From Fluctibacter halophilus (GTDB taxonomy: Bacteria; Pseudomonadota; Gammaproteobacteria; Enterobacterales; Alteromonadaceae): a DNA stretch of 64,000 nt. The translations under genes were made by a program, and so were the position numbers. The stretch spans positions 1,644,998 through 1,708,997 of the forward strand of contig NZ_JAJEWP010000001.1 of NCBI RefSeq assembly GCF_020687825.1. The letters are read 5' to 3'. Below are positions 54,438 to 63,311 of the stretch, piece after piece. Position 1 is the stretch's first letter. Each line of letters opens with the position of its first letter. The notes below the pieces were generated by a model. That model ran no database searches and had not been told where the DNA came from. It saw nothing but the letters and a program-made list of their open reading frames with translations.

Positions 54438-54467
54438 TAAAAAGGCCGCTGAGTAGCGGCCTTTTTT
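54438..54467. terminator. Bidirectional intrinsic terminator
   Basis: A stem AAGGCCGCT / AGCGGCCTT with a short loop lies between A- and T-runs, separating the Yip1-family gene and the peroxiredoxin gene. Confidence 0.92.
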
Positions 54468-54486
54468 CTTACGCGATGCTTGTGAA

Positions 54487-55092
54487 TTACAAGCCGTCAG
54501 CGTTTTCAGACAGGTACTTGGCAACACCTTCCGGGCTGGCATCCATACCTTTCTGACCGTTTTGCCAACCAGCAGGACACACTTCACCGTGCTCCTGGTG
54601 GAACGCCAACGCGTCAACCATGCGCAGCATTTCGTCAACGTTACGGCCCAGTGGCAAATCGTTGACGACCTGGTGACGCACCATGCCTTCTTCGTCGATC
54701 AGGAAAGAACCACGGAAGGCAACGCCTGCATCAGGATGCTCAACGTCATAGGCCTGACAGATTTCGTGCTTCACGTCAGCAACCAGGGTGTAGTTGACCG
54801 GGCCGATACCACCGTCGTTCACGGCAGTGTTACGCCATGCGTTGTGGCTGAACTGAGAATCGATGGAAACACCGATCACTTCAACACCACGCTTCTTGAA
54901 TTCTTCAAAACGCTTATCAAACGCGATCAGTTCTGAAGGACATACAAAGGTAAAGTCCAACGGATAAAAGAAAACGACCGCTTTTTTGCCTTTAATGGCA
55001 TCGCTTAATGTGAATTCATCGACGATTTCTCCGTTGCCCAATACAGCAGCGGCAGTGAAATCAGGCGCAGGACGTCCAACTAATACACTCAT
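54487..55092 (-). CDS. Typical 2-Cys peroxiredoxin (AhpC/Prx family)
   Basis: A 201-residue thiol peroxidase. The peroxidatic Cys lies in FVCPSELIAFDKR (~52) and the resolving Cys in EVCPAGW (~170), the arrangement of dimeric typical 2-Cys enzymes. GGGAG lies 6 nt before the ATG. No ahpF or thioredoxin gene is beside it, so the reductant is not evident. It is next to other redox and iron genes (bfd, grxD, sodB), which suggests a stress-related neighbourhood. Confidence 0.94.
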   Translation of the reverse strand: MSVLVGRPAPDFTAAAVLGNGEIVDEFTLSDAIKGKKAVVFFYPLDFTFVCPSELIAFDKRFEEFKKRGVEVIGVSIDSQFSHNAWRNTAVNDGGIGPVNYTLVADVKHEICQAYDVEHPDAGVAFRGSFLIDEEGMVRHQVVNDLPLGRNVDEMLRMVDALAFHQEHGEVCPAGWQNGQKGMDASPEGVAKYLSENADGL

Positions 55093-55293
55093 TATTTTCT
55101 CCCATTATTGTCTTAAAGGCTGAGCGAGTTGAGGGGCGCGACAACAGCGCGCCCCTTTATCGCCTTGGATATGGGTACGGACTGAAAAAAACCAATGATT
55201 TCACTCAACTTTTTTTGCAGGTCCCCGATGCAGCACAAAATGCCTCTACTCGTCCATCAACAAGAAACGTTTTTTGCTTGCGTTATGTACAAA

Positions 55294-55312
55294 TAACAAT
55301 TATTATCATTTG
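55294..55312. promoter_or_regulatory. Fur box upstream of bfd
   Basis: On the minus strand the site contains AATGATAATAATT, matching the core of the Fur consensus GATAATGATAATCATTATC in all but one of the 13 central positions. It lies 24 bp before the bfd start, where Fur-iron would block transcription when iron is plentiful. bfd is a classic Fur target. Confidence 0.72.
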
Positions 55313-55335
55313 CACTATTAGAGGAGTTTAGCTGA

Positions 55336-55530
55336 ATGTACGTTTGTTTGTGCCATGGCATTACCGACCGCGCCATCAAGAAAGCTGTCACCGAACAAGG
55401 TGTCGGCAGCGTGCGTGAGCTCAAAGAGCAACTCGGTGTTGGCAGCCAGTGTGGCCGCTGTGTGCAAATGGCCCAACAGATCATCGACACCACCATTATC
55501 GATGAATCCTTGTTCAAAGAAGTCAGTTAA
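55336..55530 (+). CDS. bfd: Bacterioferritin-associated ferredoxin
   Basis: A 64-residue [2Fe-2S] protein with the exact ligand layout of Bfd: CLC near the N-terminus (residues 4 and 6) and CGRC at ~39-42. It reduces the ferric core of bacterioferritin to release iron. GAGG lies before the ATG. No bfr gene is in the window. It is probably induced by iron starvation through the adjacent Fur site. Confidence 0.95.
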   Translation: MYVCLCHGITDRAIKKAVTEQGVGSVRELKEQLGVGSQCGRCVQMAQQIIDTTIIDESLFKEVS

Positions 55531-55547
55531 TCCTCAACGTTAAAGAC

Positions 55548-55575
55548 AAAAAAAGCGCCTTAAAGGCGCTTTTTT
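55548..55575. terminator. Bidirectional intrinsic terminator
   Basis: A stem AAGCGCCTT / AAGGCGCTT-type hairpin lies between A- and T-runs, separating the convergent bfd and grxD genes. Confidence 0.92.
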
Positions 55576-55592
55576 CGTTTCTAACCGTGTGT

Positions 55593-55946
55593 TTATTCAC
55601 TGTCCTGCGCGGCTGCTTCGTCGGAAGCGTACTTTTGCGCCGTTTCTTTGATCAGCGGCTGCAGTTCACCCTGCTGGAACATTTCCAGAATGATGTCACA
55701 GCCACCCACAAGCTCGCCATCTACCCACAGTTGTGGGAAGGTTGGCCAGTTGGCAAACTTTGGTAGCTCAGCACGGATGTCAGGGTTCTGCAAAATATCA
55801 ACATAAGCAAACTGTTCGCCGCACGCCATCAACGCCTGTGACGCCTGGCTGGAAAAACCGCAACTTGGCAGTTTGGGTGACCCTTTCATGTAGATCAGAA
55901 TAGGGTTCTCGGCAATCTGCTGCTTGATTTTATCGACCGTTTCCAT
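55593..55946 (-). CDS. grxD: Monothiol glutaredoxin GrxD
   Basis: A 117-residue CGFS-type glutaredoxin: KGSPKLPSCGFSSQA at ~25 with the single active Cys, then TFPQLWVDGELVGGCDI in the glutathione site. It carries a shared [2Fe-2S] cluster and works with BolA in iron-sulfur delivery and iron sensing. An acidic tail (ASDEAAAQDSE) is extra. It is divergent from sodB. Confidence 0.95.
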   Translation of the reverse strand: METVDKIKQQIAENPILIYMKGSPKLPSCGFSSQASQALMACGEQFAYVDILQNPDIRAELPKFANWPTFPQLWVDGELVGGCDIILEMFQQGELQPLIKETAQKYASDEAAAQDSE

Positions 55947-56090
55947 AAATCGGGATTCTCTTGGTTAACCGTGGTGAAAAGATGGTGCCAAGTGTACCTT
56001 TTTCAAGGGCCGAAACCAACGGAAGTCGCCTCGGGTGCCCACAAATGCCGGGCACCGGCAACAAATTTCCAAGAATGTCACGCTGGCACC

Positions 56091-56120
56091 TTGAGAAAAT
56101 TTTCAGTGCTCCCATATAGT
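56091..56120 (+). promoter_or_regulatory. Sigma-70-like promoter in the grxD-sodB spacer
   Basis: TTGAGA (56091-56096), an 18-bp spacer and TATAGT (56115-56120) on the plus strand. Transcription would start near 56127, about 115 nt before the sodB ATG. No operator is obvious. Confidence 0.5.
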
Positions 56121-56149
56121 TAATGCAAAAGGGTACTAAAAAAACCCGA

Positions 56150-56175
56150 CCGGGAGCCTTTCATCCCGGCTTTTT
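56150..56175 (+). terminator. Terminator-like hairpin in the sodB leader
   Basis: CCGGGA / TCCCGG with an 8-nt loop is followed by CTTTTTG on the plus strand. The minus strand also gives a hairpin with a T-run. It lies between the predicted promoter and sodB, so it could be an attenuator or define a ~50-nt RNA. Confidence 0.5.
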
Positions 56176-56240
56176 GTCGTCTAGCATTTGAGGCCTGACC
56201 CGCTTGATAGGTCTAATGCATCAACTAACGGAGATACAAC

Positions 56241-56825
56241 ATGGCTTTTGAACTACCTGCGCTGCCTTACGAGAAAAACGCTCTGGAGCCGCACATTTCT
56301 GCAGAGACCCTTGAATACCACTACGGTAAGCACCACGCGACCTACGTGACCAAGCTCAACGGCCTGGTTGAAGGCACCGACATGGAAAACATGAGCCTGG
56401 AAGATATCGTTAAGAATTCCGACGGTGGTGTGTTCAACAATGCTGCACAAATCTGGAACCACACCTTCTACTGGCACAGCCTGAGCCCCAACGGTGGTGG
56501 CCAGCCAAGTGGTGCTTTGGCCGATGCGATCAATGCCAAGTGGGGTTCTTTCGACGATTTTAAGGCCGCTTTCAACGACAAAGCGGTCAACAACTTCGGC
56601 TCCAGCTGGACCTGGCTGGTAAAAACGGCGGATGGCAGCCTGGATATCGTAAACACCAGCAATGCTGCGACCCCATTGACTGACGCCGGCGTCACCCCGC
56701 TGATGACAGTTGACCTGTGGGAACACGCCTACTACATTGATTACCGTAACCTGCGTCCTAAGTACCTGGAAGGTTTCTGGGCATTGGTTAACTGGGACTT
56801 CGCCGCGCAAAACTTCGCCGGCTAG
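56241..56825 (+). CDS. sodB: Iron superoxide dismutase
   Basis: A 194-residue cytoplasmic Fe/Mn-type dismutase. Metal ligands: His in [13 protein letters not shown] (~27), His in [11 protein letters not shown] (~74), and Asp and His in [11 protein letters not shown] (~158-162). The residues around them (QIWNHTFYW, and Ala-Ala-Gln in FNNAAQ) favour the iron form. CGGAG precedes the ATG. It converts superoxide to peroxide and oxygen. It is monocistronic, ending at a terminator. Confidence 0.96.
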   Translation: MAFELPALPYEKNALEPHISAETLEYHYGKHHATYVTKLNGLVEGTDMENMSLEDIVKNSDGGVFNNAAQIWNHTFYWHSLSPNGGGQPSGALADAINAKWGSFDDFKAAFNDKAVNNFGSSWTWLVKTADGSLDIVNTSNAATPLTDAGVTPLMTVDLWEHAYYIDYRNLRPKYLEGFWALVNWDFAAQNFAG

Positions 56826-56841
56826 TCTCCTTTACGCCTGA

Positions 56842-56873
56842 GAAAACGCCCTCCTGTGAGGGCGTTTTTTTTG
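56842..56873 (+). terminator. Intrinsic terminator after sodB
   Basis: A stem AACGCCCTC / GAGGGCGTT with a 4-nt loop is followed by eight T. Confidence 0.93.
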
Positions 56874-57035
56874 TCTTTTTTCAGCGTGTTGGGTGATTTC
56901 CCCTTGTCCCCAGCGCAATTCATCGCAAATCATCACCCATTATCAACTTTTATTCTAAATCTCCTGCACATAGGTGAAAAAAACTGTCTAACCTTAGTAG
57001 TGACTCTCCCACGTTTTTCTCTTCAGGAGTGTGAA

Positions 57036-58958
57036 ATGGGTATTTTTGAACACTATCAACAACGTTATGAGGCGCACAAAGAAGAAGAATACAGCATTCA
57101 GGAATTCCTCGACATTTGTAAGCAGGATCCCAGCGCCTATGCCAATGCTGCAGAACGACTACTGGAGGCCATTGGTAAACCCGAAATGGTCGACACCTCA
57201 CAAAATCCGACCCTTAGCCGGATATTTTCCAACCGGGTAATTGCCCGCTACCCAGCATTCAATGACTTCTATGGCATGGAAGAGTCCATCGAACAGATTG
57301 TGTCCTACTTGCGTCATGCTGCGCAGGGATTGGAAGAGAAAAAACAAATTCTGTACCTGCTCGGCCCGGTGGGTGGCGGTAAGTCTTCGCTGGCGGAGAA
57401 GCTCAAAGAGCTGATGCAGAAAGTACCGATCTATGTGCTCAAGGGCTCACCGGTCAATGACCATCCCTTCAGCCTGTTTGACGCCAACGAAGATGGCGCC
57501 ATTCTGGAAAAAGAATACGGTATTCCGCGCCGGTACCTGAAAACCATCATGTCGCCCTGGGCACGCAAACGCCTGCATGAATTTAACGGTGATATCAGCA
57601 AGTTCCGGGTGGTGAAACTCTATCCTTCGGTGTTGGATCAACTGGGCATTGCCAAAACCGAACCCGGCGATGAAAACAATCAGGATATTTCCGCACTGGT
57701 GGGCAAAGTCGACATTCGTCGCCTCGAAGAATTTGCCCAGAATGACCCCGATGCCTACAGCTACTCTGGTTCGCTGTGCAAAGCCAACCAAGGCCTGATG
57801 GAGTTTGTCGAGATGTTCAAAGCACCCATCAAGGTGCTACACCCGCTGCTTACCGCGACCCAGGAAGGTAACTACAACCCCACCGAAGGCTTCTCTGCCC
57901 TGCCCTTCGATGGTTTGATCCTGGCCCATTCCAATGAGTCGGAATGGCAAAGTTTCCGCAACAATAAGAACAACGAGGCGTTTCTCGATCGTGTCTATAT
58001 CGTTAAAGTCCCCTATTGCTTACGGGTAACCGAAGAGATCCACATTTATGAGAAACTGCTGCAAAGCAGTGAGCTCAGCGGTGCGCCCTGCGCACCCGAT
58101 ACCCTGGAGTCGCTGGCACAGTTTTCGGTCCTGTCACGTCTGAAGGAGCCAGAAAACTCGAGCATTTACTCTAAGATGCGGGTCTATAATGGCGAAAGCC
58201 TCAAAGACACCGATCCCAAAGCCAAGTCCTATCAGGAATACCGAGATTACGCCGGTGTGGATGAGGGCATGAATGGCCTGTCGACCCGCTTTGCGTTCAA
58301 AATCCTGTCTCGGGTGTTTAACTTCGATCACCAGGAAGTGGCTGCCAACCCTGTTCACCTGTTTTATGTGCTGGAACAGCAGATTGAACGTGAGCAATTC
58401 CCCTCCGAATTGGCGGACCGCTACAAGGAACACCTGAAAGGCTATCTGATCCCCAAATATGTGGAGTTTATTGGTAAAGAAATCCAGACCGCCTATCTGG
58501 AAAGCTACTCCGAATACGGTCAGAACCTGTTTGACCGTTATGTGACCTATGCCGACTTCTGGATCCAGGATCAGGAATACCGCGATCCGGAAACAGGTCA
58601 ACTGTTTGATCGCGAAGCGCTTAATGGTGAACTGGAGAAAATTGAGAAGCCTGCCGGGATCAGTAATCCGAAAGATTTCCGCAACGAAATCGTTAACTTT
58701 GTGCTTCGTGCCCGGGCCAACAATAAAGGCAAAAACCCTGCCTGGACCAGCTACGAGAAGCTGCGCACAGTGATCGAGAAGAAAATGTTCTCTAATACCG
58801 AAGACTTGCTGCCGGTCATTTCTTTCAATGCCAAAGGCTCTGCTGAGGATCAGAAAAAACACGACGACTTCGTCAAACGCATGACCGAGAAAGGCTATAC
58901 CAAGAAACAAGTACGACTGTTGTGTGAATGGTACCTGCGGGTACGAAAGTCATCGTAA
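57036..58958 (+). CDS. yeaG: PrkA-type serine protein kinase
   Basis: I start at ATG 57036 (MGIFEHYQQRYEAH), 640 residues, 7 nt after CAGGAG; the longer open frame runs into the sodB terminator. The N-terminal AAA+ domain carries Walker A GPVGGGKSS (~111). The C-terminal PrkA domain (~400-640) has the kinase-associated region EYRDYAGVDEGMNGLSTRFAFKIL. In E. coli YeaG works with YeaH in sustained nitrogen starvation and stationary phase. It is the first gene of the conserved yeaG-yeaH-ycgB group. Confidence 0.96.
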   Translation: MGIFEHYQQRYEAHKEEEYSIQEFLDICKQDPSAYANAAERLLEAIGKPEMVDTSQNPTLSRIFSNRVIARYPAFNDFYGMEESIEQIVSYLRHAAQGLEEKKQILYLLGPVGGGKSSLAEKLKELMQKVPIYVLKGSPVNDHPFSLFDANEDGAILEKEYGIPRRYLKTIMSPWARKRLHEFNGDISKFRVVKLYPSVLDQLGIAKTEPGDENNQDISALVGKVDIRRLEEFAQNDPDAYSYSGSLCKANQGLMEFVEMFKAPIKVLHPLLTATQEGNYNPTEGFSALPFDGLILAHSNESEWQSFRNNKNNEAFLDRVYIVKVPYCLRVTEEIHIYEKLLQSSELSGAPCAPDTLESLAQFSVLSRLKEPENSSIYSKMRVYNGESLKDTDPKAKSYQEYRDYAGVDEGMNGLSTRFAFKILSRVFNFDHQEVAANPVHLFYVLEQQIEREQFPSELADRYKEHLKGYLIPKYVEFIGKEIQTAYLESYSEYGQNLFDRYVTYADFWIQDQEYRDPETGQLFDREALNGELEKIEKPAGISNPKDFRNEIVNFVLRARANNKGKNPAWTSYEKLRTVIEKKMFSNTEDLLPVISFNAKGSAEDQKKHDDFVKRMTEKGYTKKQVRLLCEWYLRVRKSS

Positions 58959-58978
58959 TCCGATGAGAGGCTAGCAGT

Positions 58979-60271
58979 ATGGCTCACTTTATCGATCGGC
59001 GTTTAAACACCAAAGGCAAAAGCACTGTCAATCGGCAGCGCTTTTTGCGCCGCTATAAACAGCAAATCAAAGATGCGGTATCGGATGCCATCAGCAAGCG
59101 CAGTGTCACCGATGTGGATACCGGCGAGCAAATCAGCATTCCCACCCGCGACATTTCCGAACCCATATTCCACACCGGCAAAGGTGGCAAACGGGAAATG
59201 GTTCACCCTGGCAACGATCAGTTTGCCAAGGGAGATAAAATTAAGCGCCCGGAAGGTGGTGGTCAGGGACAAGGCAGCGGAGATGGAGACGCCAGTGACA
59301 GCGGCGAAGGCGAAGACGATTTTGTGTTTCAGATCTCCAAGGACGAATACCTGGATTTGCTGTTTGAAGACTTGGCCCTGCCCAACCTGAAAAAAAATCA
59401 GCTCGACAAAATGGTTCAGTACCAGACCTACCGTGCCGGCTATCAGACCGACGGTGTACCCAGCAACCTCGATATCGTGCGTTCGCTGAAAGGCTCCATG
59501 GCACGGCGTATTGCCCTGACCAGCGGCAAGAAAAAGAAACTGGCGGAACTGGAAGCCAAGCTTGAAGAACTGCGCAACGATACCCACGAGCACCCGCTGG
59601 AAATCGACGAGCTGGAAGCCGAAATTGCTGAGCTGAAACGTCGCATCAAAGCGGTGCCGTTTATCGATACCTTTGACCTTCGCTTTCGCAATTACGAAAA
59701 GCGTGCGGTACCGACCAGCAAGGCGGTCATGTTCTGTCTGATGGACGTGTCCGGCTCTATGGATCAGGCCACCAAAGACATGGCCAAACGCTTCTATATC
59801 CTGTTGTACCTGTTTTTAACCCGTACCTATAAAAACGTCGAAGTGATCTACATTCGTCACCATACCCAGGCCAAAGAAGTTGATGAGCAGGAGTTTTTCT
59901 ACAGCCAGGAAACGGGCGGCACCATTGTGTCCAGTGCCCTGCACCTGATGCACGACATCATCAAACAACGCTTTCCTTCTGACCAATGGAATATCTATGC
60001 CGCGCAGGCCTCCGATGGTGACAACTGGGCCGACGATTCTCCCCAGTGCAGTCAGTTGTTGCATCAACAACTCCTGCCGCTGGTCCGCTATTACGCGTAC
60101 ATCGAGATCACCGAACGCCAGCACCAAAGCCTGTGGCGGGAATACCTCAAACTCAAGGAGATGCATGACAACTTCGCCATGAAGCACATTCGCGCCGTGG
60201 AAGACATCTATCCGGTATTCAGGGAGCTGTTTCAGAAAAGCCTCGAACGGCAACGACAAGGAGCTGCATGA
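58979..60271 (+). CDS. yeaH: YeaH, DUF444 family (VWA-like)
   Basis: A 430-residue protein. The N-terminus is [24 protein letters not shown], characteristic of the family (in positions 4-27). A Gly/Asp-rich linker (~88-110) is followed by a Lys/Glu-rich coiled coil (~175-220). A VWA-like domain with [15 protein letters not shown] (~255) completes it. It lies 20 bp after the kinase gene and overlaps the SpoVR gene by 4 bp. It is the presumed partner or substrate of the PrkA kinase. Confidence 0.95.
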   Translation: MAHFIDRRLNTKGKSTVNRQRFLRRYKQQIKDAVSDAISKRSVTDVDTGEQISIPTRDISEPIFHTGKGGKREMVHPGNDQFAKGDKIKRPEGGGQGQGSGDGDASDSGEGEDDFVFQISKDEYLDLLFEDLALPNLKKNQLDKMVQYQTYRAGYQTDGVPSNLDIVRSLKGSMARRIALTSGKKKKLAELEAKLEELRNDTHEHPLEIDELEAEIAELKRRIKAVPFIDTFDLRFRNYEKRAVPTSKAVMFCLMDVSGSMDQATKDMAKRFYILLYLFLTRTYKNVEVIYIRHHTQAKEVDEQEFFYSQETGGTIVSSALHLMHDIIKQRFPSDQWNIYAAQASDGDNWADDSPQCSQLLHQQLLPLVRYYAYIEITERQHQSLWREYLKLKEMHDNFAMKHIRAVEDIYPVFRELFQKSLERQRQGAA

Positions 60272-61779
60272 TGGGTGCTAAAAAAAAGCCAGCAGTGCTG
60301 AGTGACGGCCCTGACTGGACATTCGATCTGCTTGAACAGTACGAAAAAGAGATTGACCGGGTGGCCAAACACTACCGCCTGGACACCTATCGCAACCAGA
60401 TTGAAGTGATCACCGCAGAACAGATGATGGATGCCTACGCCAGCGTGGGCATGCCAATCCATTATGCCCACTGGTCCTATGGCAAGAAATTCATCTCTAC
60501 CGAGCAACACTACCGTCGCGGCCAAATGGGCCTTGCTTACGAAATCGTGATCAATTCCGATCCCTGTATCGCCTACCTGATGGAAGAAAATACCATCACC
60601 ATGCAGGCACTGGTGATGGCCCATGCCTGCTATGGGCATAACTCGTTTTTCAAAAACAATTACCTGTTTAAAACCTGGACCGATGCCGGTTCCATCATCG
60701 ACTACCTGGTGTTTGCCAAAAATTACGTCGCCAAGTGTGAGCAAAAACATGGGGTCAGCGAGGTGGAAGCCATCATGGACTCCTGTCACGCCCTGATGAA
60801 CTACGGTGTTGACCGCTACAAACGGCCCCAGAAAATATCCTTGCAGGAAGAACGGGAGCGCCAGGAAGAGCGTGAACGCTACCTGCAGTCTCAGGTTAAT
60901 GACTTGTGGCGCACCCTGCCGGAAATTCAGAAATCAACCGAACACAGCCGCAAGCGTTTTCCACCCGAGCCACAGGAGAATGTGCTGTATTTCATCGAAA
61001 AGAATGCGCCGCTGCTGGAGCCCTGGCAACGGGAACTGGTGCGCATCGTGCGCAAAATTTCCCAGTACTTCTATCCGCAAAAGCAAACCCAGGTAATGAA
61101 CGAGGGTTGGGCCTGTTTCTGGCACTACCACATTCTCAATCACCTGTATGACGAGGGCCGTGTTACCGATCGTTTTATCATGGAGTTTTTGCACAGCCAT
61201 ACCAATGTAGTGTCTCAGCAGGACTACAACAGCCCTTATTACAACGGCATCAACCCCTACGCCCTGGGTTACAGCATGTTTATGGACATCAAACGGGTCT
61301 GTGAAGCCCCCACCGACGAGGATAAATACTGGTTGCCTGACGTGGCCGGCAGTGACTGGCTGGATACCGTGCACTTCGCGATGCAGAACTTCAAGGACGA
61401 AAGCTTTATCAGCCAGTTTCTGTCACCCAAAGTGATGCGCGATTTTCGCCTGTTTGCCATCGACGATGACGACGAGCAGGCGTTCTTAAATGTTTCAGCC
61501 ATCCATGATGAACAGGGTTATCGGCATATTCGCGAAACCTTATCTGCCCAATACAACCTGAGTAACCTTGAACCCAATATTCAGGTCTACGACGTCGATG
61601 TCAGGGGCAACCGCTCCCTCACCTTACGCTACATCCCGCACAATCGCATTCCGCTGGCAGACAGTCACAACGAAGTCCTCAAACACCTGCATCGCTTGTG
61701 GGGATTCGGGGTCAAGCTGGAACAGGAGAATGCCGATGGCTCGATTGAGCTGATTGGCCAGTGTCCGGATATTGATTAA
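60268..61779 (+). CDS. ycgB: SpoVR-family protein
   Basis: A 503-residue protein beginning in the yeaH stop (ATGATG; the second ATG at 60271 is equally possible). The SpoVR core is recognisable by [49 protein letters not shown] and a C-terminal LPYIPH-like block ([11 protein letters not shown]). In E. coli YcgB is a stationary-phase (RpoS) protein of unknown activity. Here it is co-transcribed with prkA and yeaH, which supports a common function. Confidence 0.96.
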   Translation: MMGAKKKPAVLSDGPDWTFDLLEQYEKEIDRVAKHYRLDTYRNQIEVITAEQMMDAYASVGMPIHYAHWSYGKKFISTEQHYRRGQMGLAYEIVINSDPCIAYLMEENTITMQALVMAHACYGHNSFFKNNYLFKTWTDAGSIIDYLVFAKNYVAKCEQKHGVSEVEAIMDSCHALMNYGVDRYKRPQKISLQEERERQEERERYLQSQVNDLWRTLPEIQKSTEHSRKRFPPEPQENVLYFIEKNAPLLEPWQRELVRIVRKISQYFYPQKQTQVMNEGWACFWHYHILNHLYDEGRVTDRFIMEFLHSHTNVVSQQDYNSPYYNGINPYALGYSMFMDIKRVCEAPTDEDKYWLPDVAGSDWLDTVHFAMQNFKDESFISQFLSPKVMRDFRLFAIDDDDEQAFLNVSAIHDEQGYRHIRETLSAQYNLSNLEPNIQVYDVDVRGNRSLTLRYIPHNRIPLADSHNEVLKHLHRLWGFGVKLEQENADGSIELIGQCPDID

Positions 61780-61902
61780 CTGTCCGTTGCTCGCTTCTGC
61801 GCGCATTCGCGGGGTAAATCACGTCCTTTGCGCAGCCGAGGACAGCAGCATAAGGTTCTGATAGGCTGGATAAAAATCCCCTCTTTCAGGAACCGAATTG
61901 AC

Positions 61903-63219
61903 ATGGCGAAACACAAATTACTGCTCTCACTGGCAATAATAGCGACGTGCTTTTTTTCACCCCTGGCCAGCGCATCACAGGACTTTAAAGGGCCATCCCC
62001 GTGGCCGGAGATCCGTAAAGCCCGCATCAACCAATTGTTACCGGCAGCGATGACCCGCGCCGGGATGGATGCATGGCTGGTGATCTGTCGGGAAAACAAC
62101 AACGATCCCCTCGCCGCCCATGTGGGCTGTGAAAACGCCGGCCAGACAGCGGTTTTTCTGTTTTATCGCAAAGACAGCGCCTTTCACACCGTGGCCTTTT
62201 CGCCGCTCGGCGAAGCAAAAGCCCTGTCCGAGCAGGGCCTGTTGCAGCAGGTAATACCGGTCGAACGCAGTGGTTCGGCGATCGAACAGGCCGCGGCGTT
62301 TATTAAACCGCTGGACTTGGGCAGCATCGCCATCAATACATCGCCAACCAATGCACAGGCTGATGGCCTGAGTCATACGCAGTATCAGGCACTGACCCAA
62401 GCCCTTGGCCCGTTGATGAGCAATCGGCTAACCTCAGCCACGGATCTGGTGTTCCACTGGCTATCCGTCAAGCTCCCTGAAGAAGTGGCCATCATGCGCC
62501 AGGCCGCAGCGCTGACCGCCCAGTGGCAAATTGAAGCCTATCAACAGGTGATCCCCGGCGTGACCACTGACGCCGACGTTGCGCGGTTTCTGAAACAAAA
62601 AATGGCTCAGGCGGGCGTTAGCGATGCCTGGGCGCCGGATCAAAACCCCAATGTTAATTCAGGCGCGGATCGCGGCCATGCACACCCAACCAACAAAATC
62701 ATACAACCGGGTGACGTGATCCAGACAGACTTTGGCATCCGCGTGTTCGACCGCTGGGTGACTGATATCCAACGCTTTGCCTACGTGTTAAAGCCTGGAG
62801 AAACCCAACCACCTGAGCATATCGCCAACTACTGGACACAAGCAAAACGCGGTCGCGAAGCGGCGTTTGATGCCATGAAACCGGGGGTCAGAGGGATAGA
62901 TGTGGATGCGGCACAACGGGCGGTACTGGCCAGCAATGGCTCCATCCCGGTGATGTGGAGTACCGGACATCCGGTTGGCTATGAAGCCCATGATACCGGT
63001 CCCAACCTGGGCGGTGCCCGGGCCGTCAGTGTTCGCCCCGCCGCCACCAAACAATTGGCCACAGGCATGACCTTTGCGTTTGATGGCTTTTATAGCTGGC
63101 ATCTGGATGACGGCCAGACCAAAACCATCTCGGTTGAAGAAATGGTGGTGATAAACGATACCGGTGCGGAGTATCTTATTCCGCCCCAACAGGCACTGGT
63201 ATTGATCCGTGCGGATTAA
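61903..63219 (+). CDS. Exported M24-family metallopeptidase (Xaa-Pro aminopeptidase-like)
   Basis: I start at ATG 61903, 438 residues, with CAGGA upstream. The signal peptide ends near ASA (~24). The N-terminal creatinase-like domain (~35-180) is followed by the pita-bread domain. Metal ligands can be read as two Asp in TDFGIRVFDRWVTDIQR, His in TGHPVGYEAHD, and Glu in VEEMVVI. It probably trims Xaa-Pro peptides in the periplasm. It is followed by another exported hydrolase on the same strand. Confidence 0.88.
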   Translation: MAKHKLLLSLAIIATCFFSPLASASQDFKGPSPWPEIRKARINQLLPAAMTRAGMDAWLVICRENNNDPLAAHVGCENAGQTAVFLFYRKDSAFHTVAFSPLGEAKALSEQGLLQQVIPVERSGSAIEQAAAFIKPLDLGSIAINTSPTNAQADGLSHTQYQALTQALGPLMSNRLTSATDLVFHWLSVKLPEEVAIMRQAAALTAQWQIEAYQQVIPGVTTDADVARFLKQKMAQAGVSDAWAPDQNPNVNSGADRGHAHPTNKIIQPGDVIQTDFGIRVFDRWVTDIQRFAYVLKPGETQPPEHIANYWTQAKRGREAAFDAMKPGVRGIDVDAAQRAVLASNGSIPVMWSTGHPVGYEAHDTGPNLGGARAVSVRPAATKQLATGMTFAFDGFYSWHLDDGQTKTISVEEMVVINDTGAEYLIPPQQALVLIRAD

Positions 63220-63311
63220 CCCCACAATCGCAGGCATTGGGCGTATTCAACCTTGCCAATAAAAAGCTGCTGGCGTAGGTTACCCGCACATTTCAATCAA
63301 GGAAGAACACC

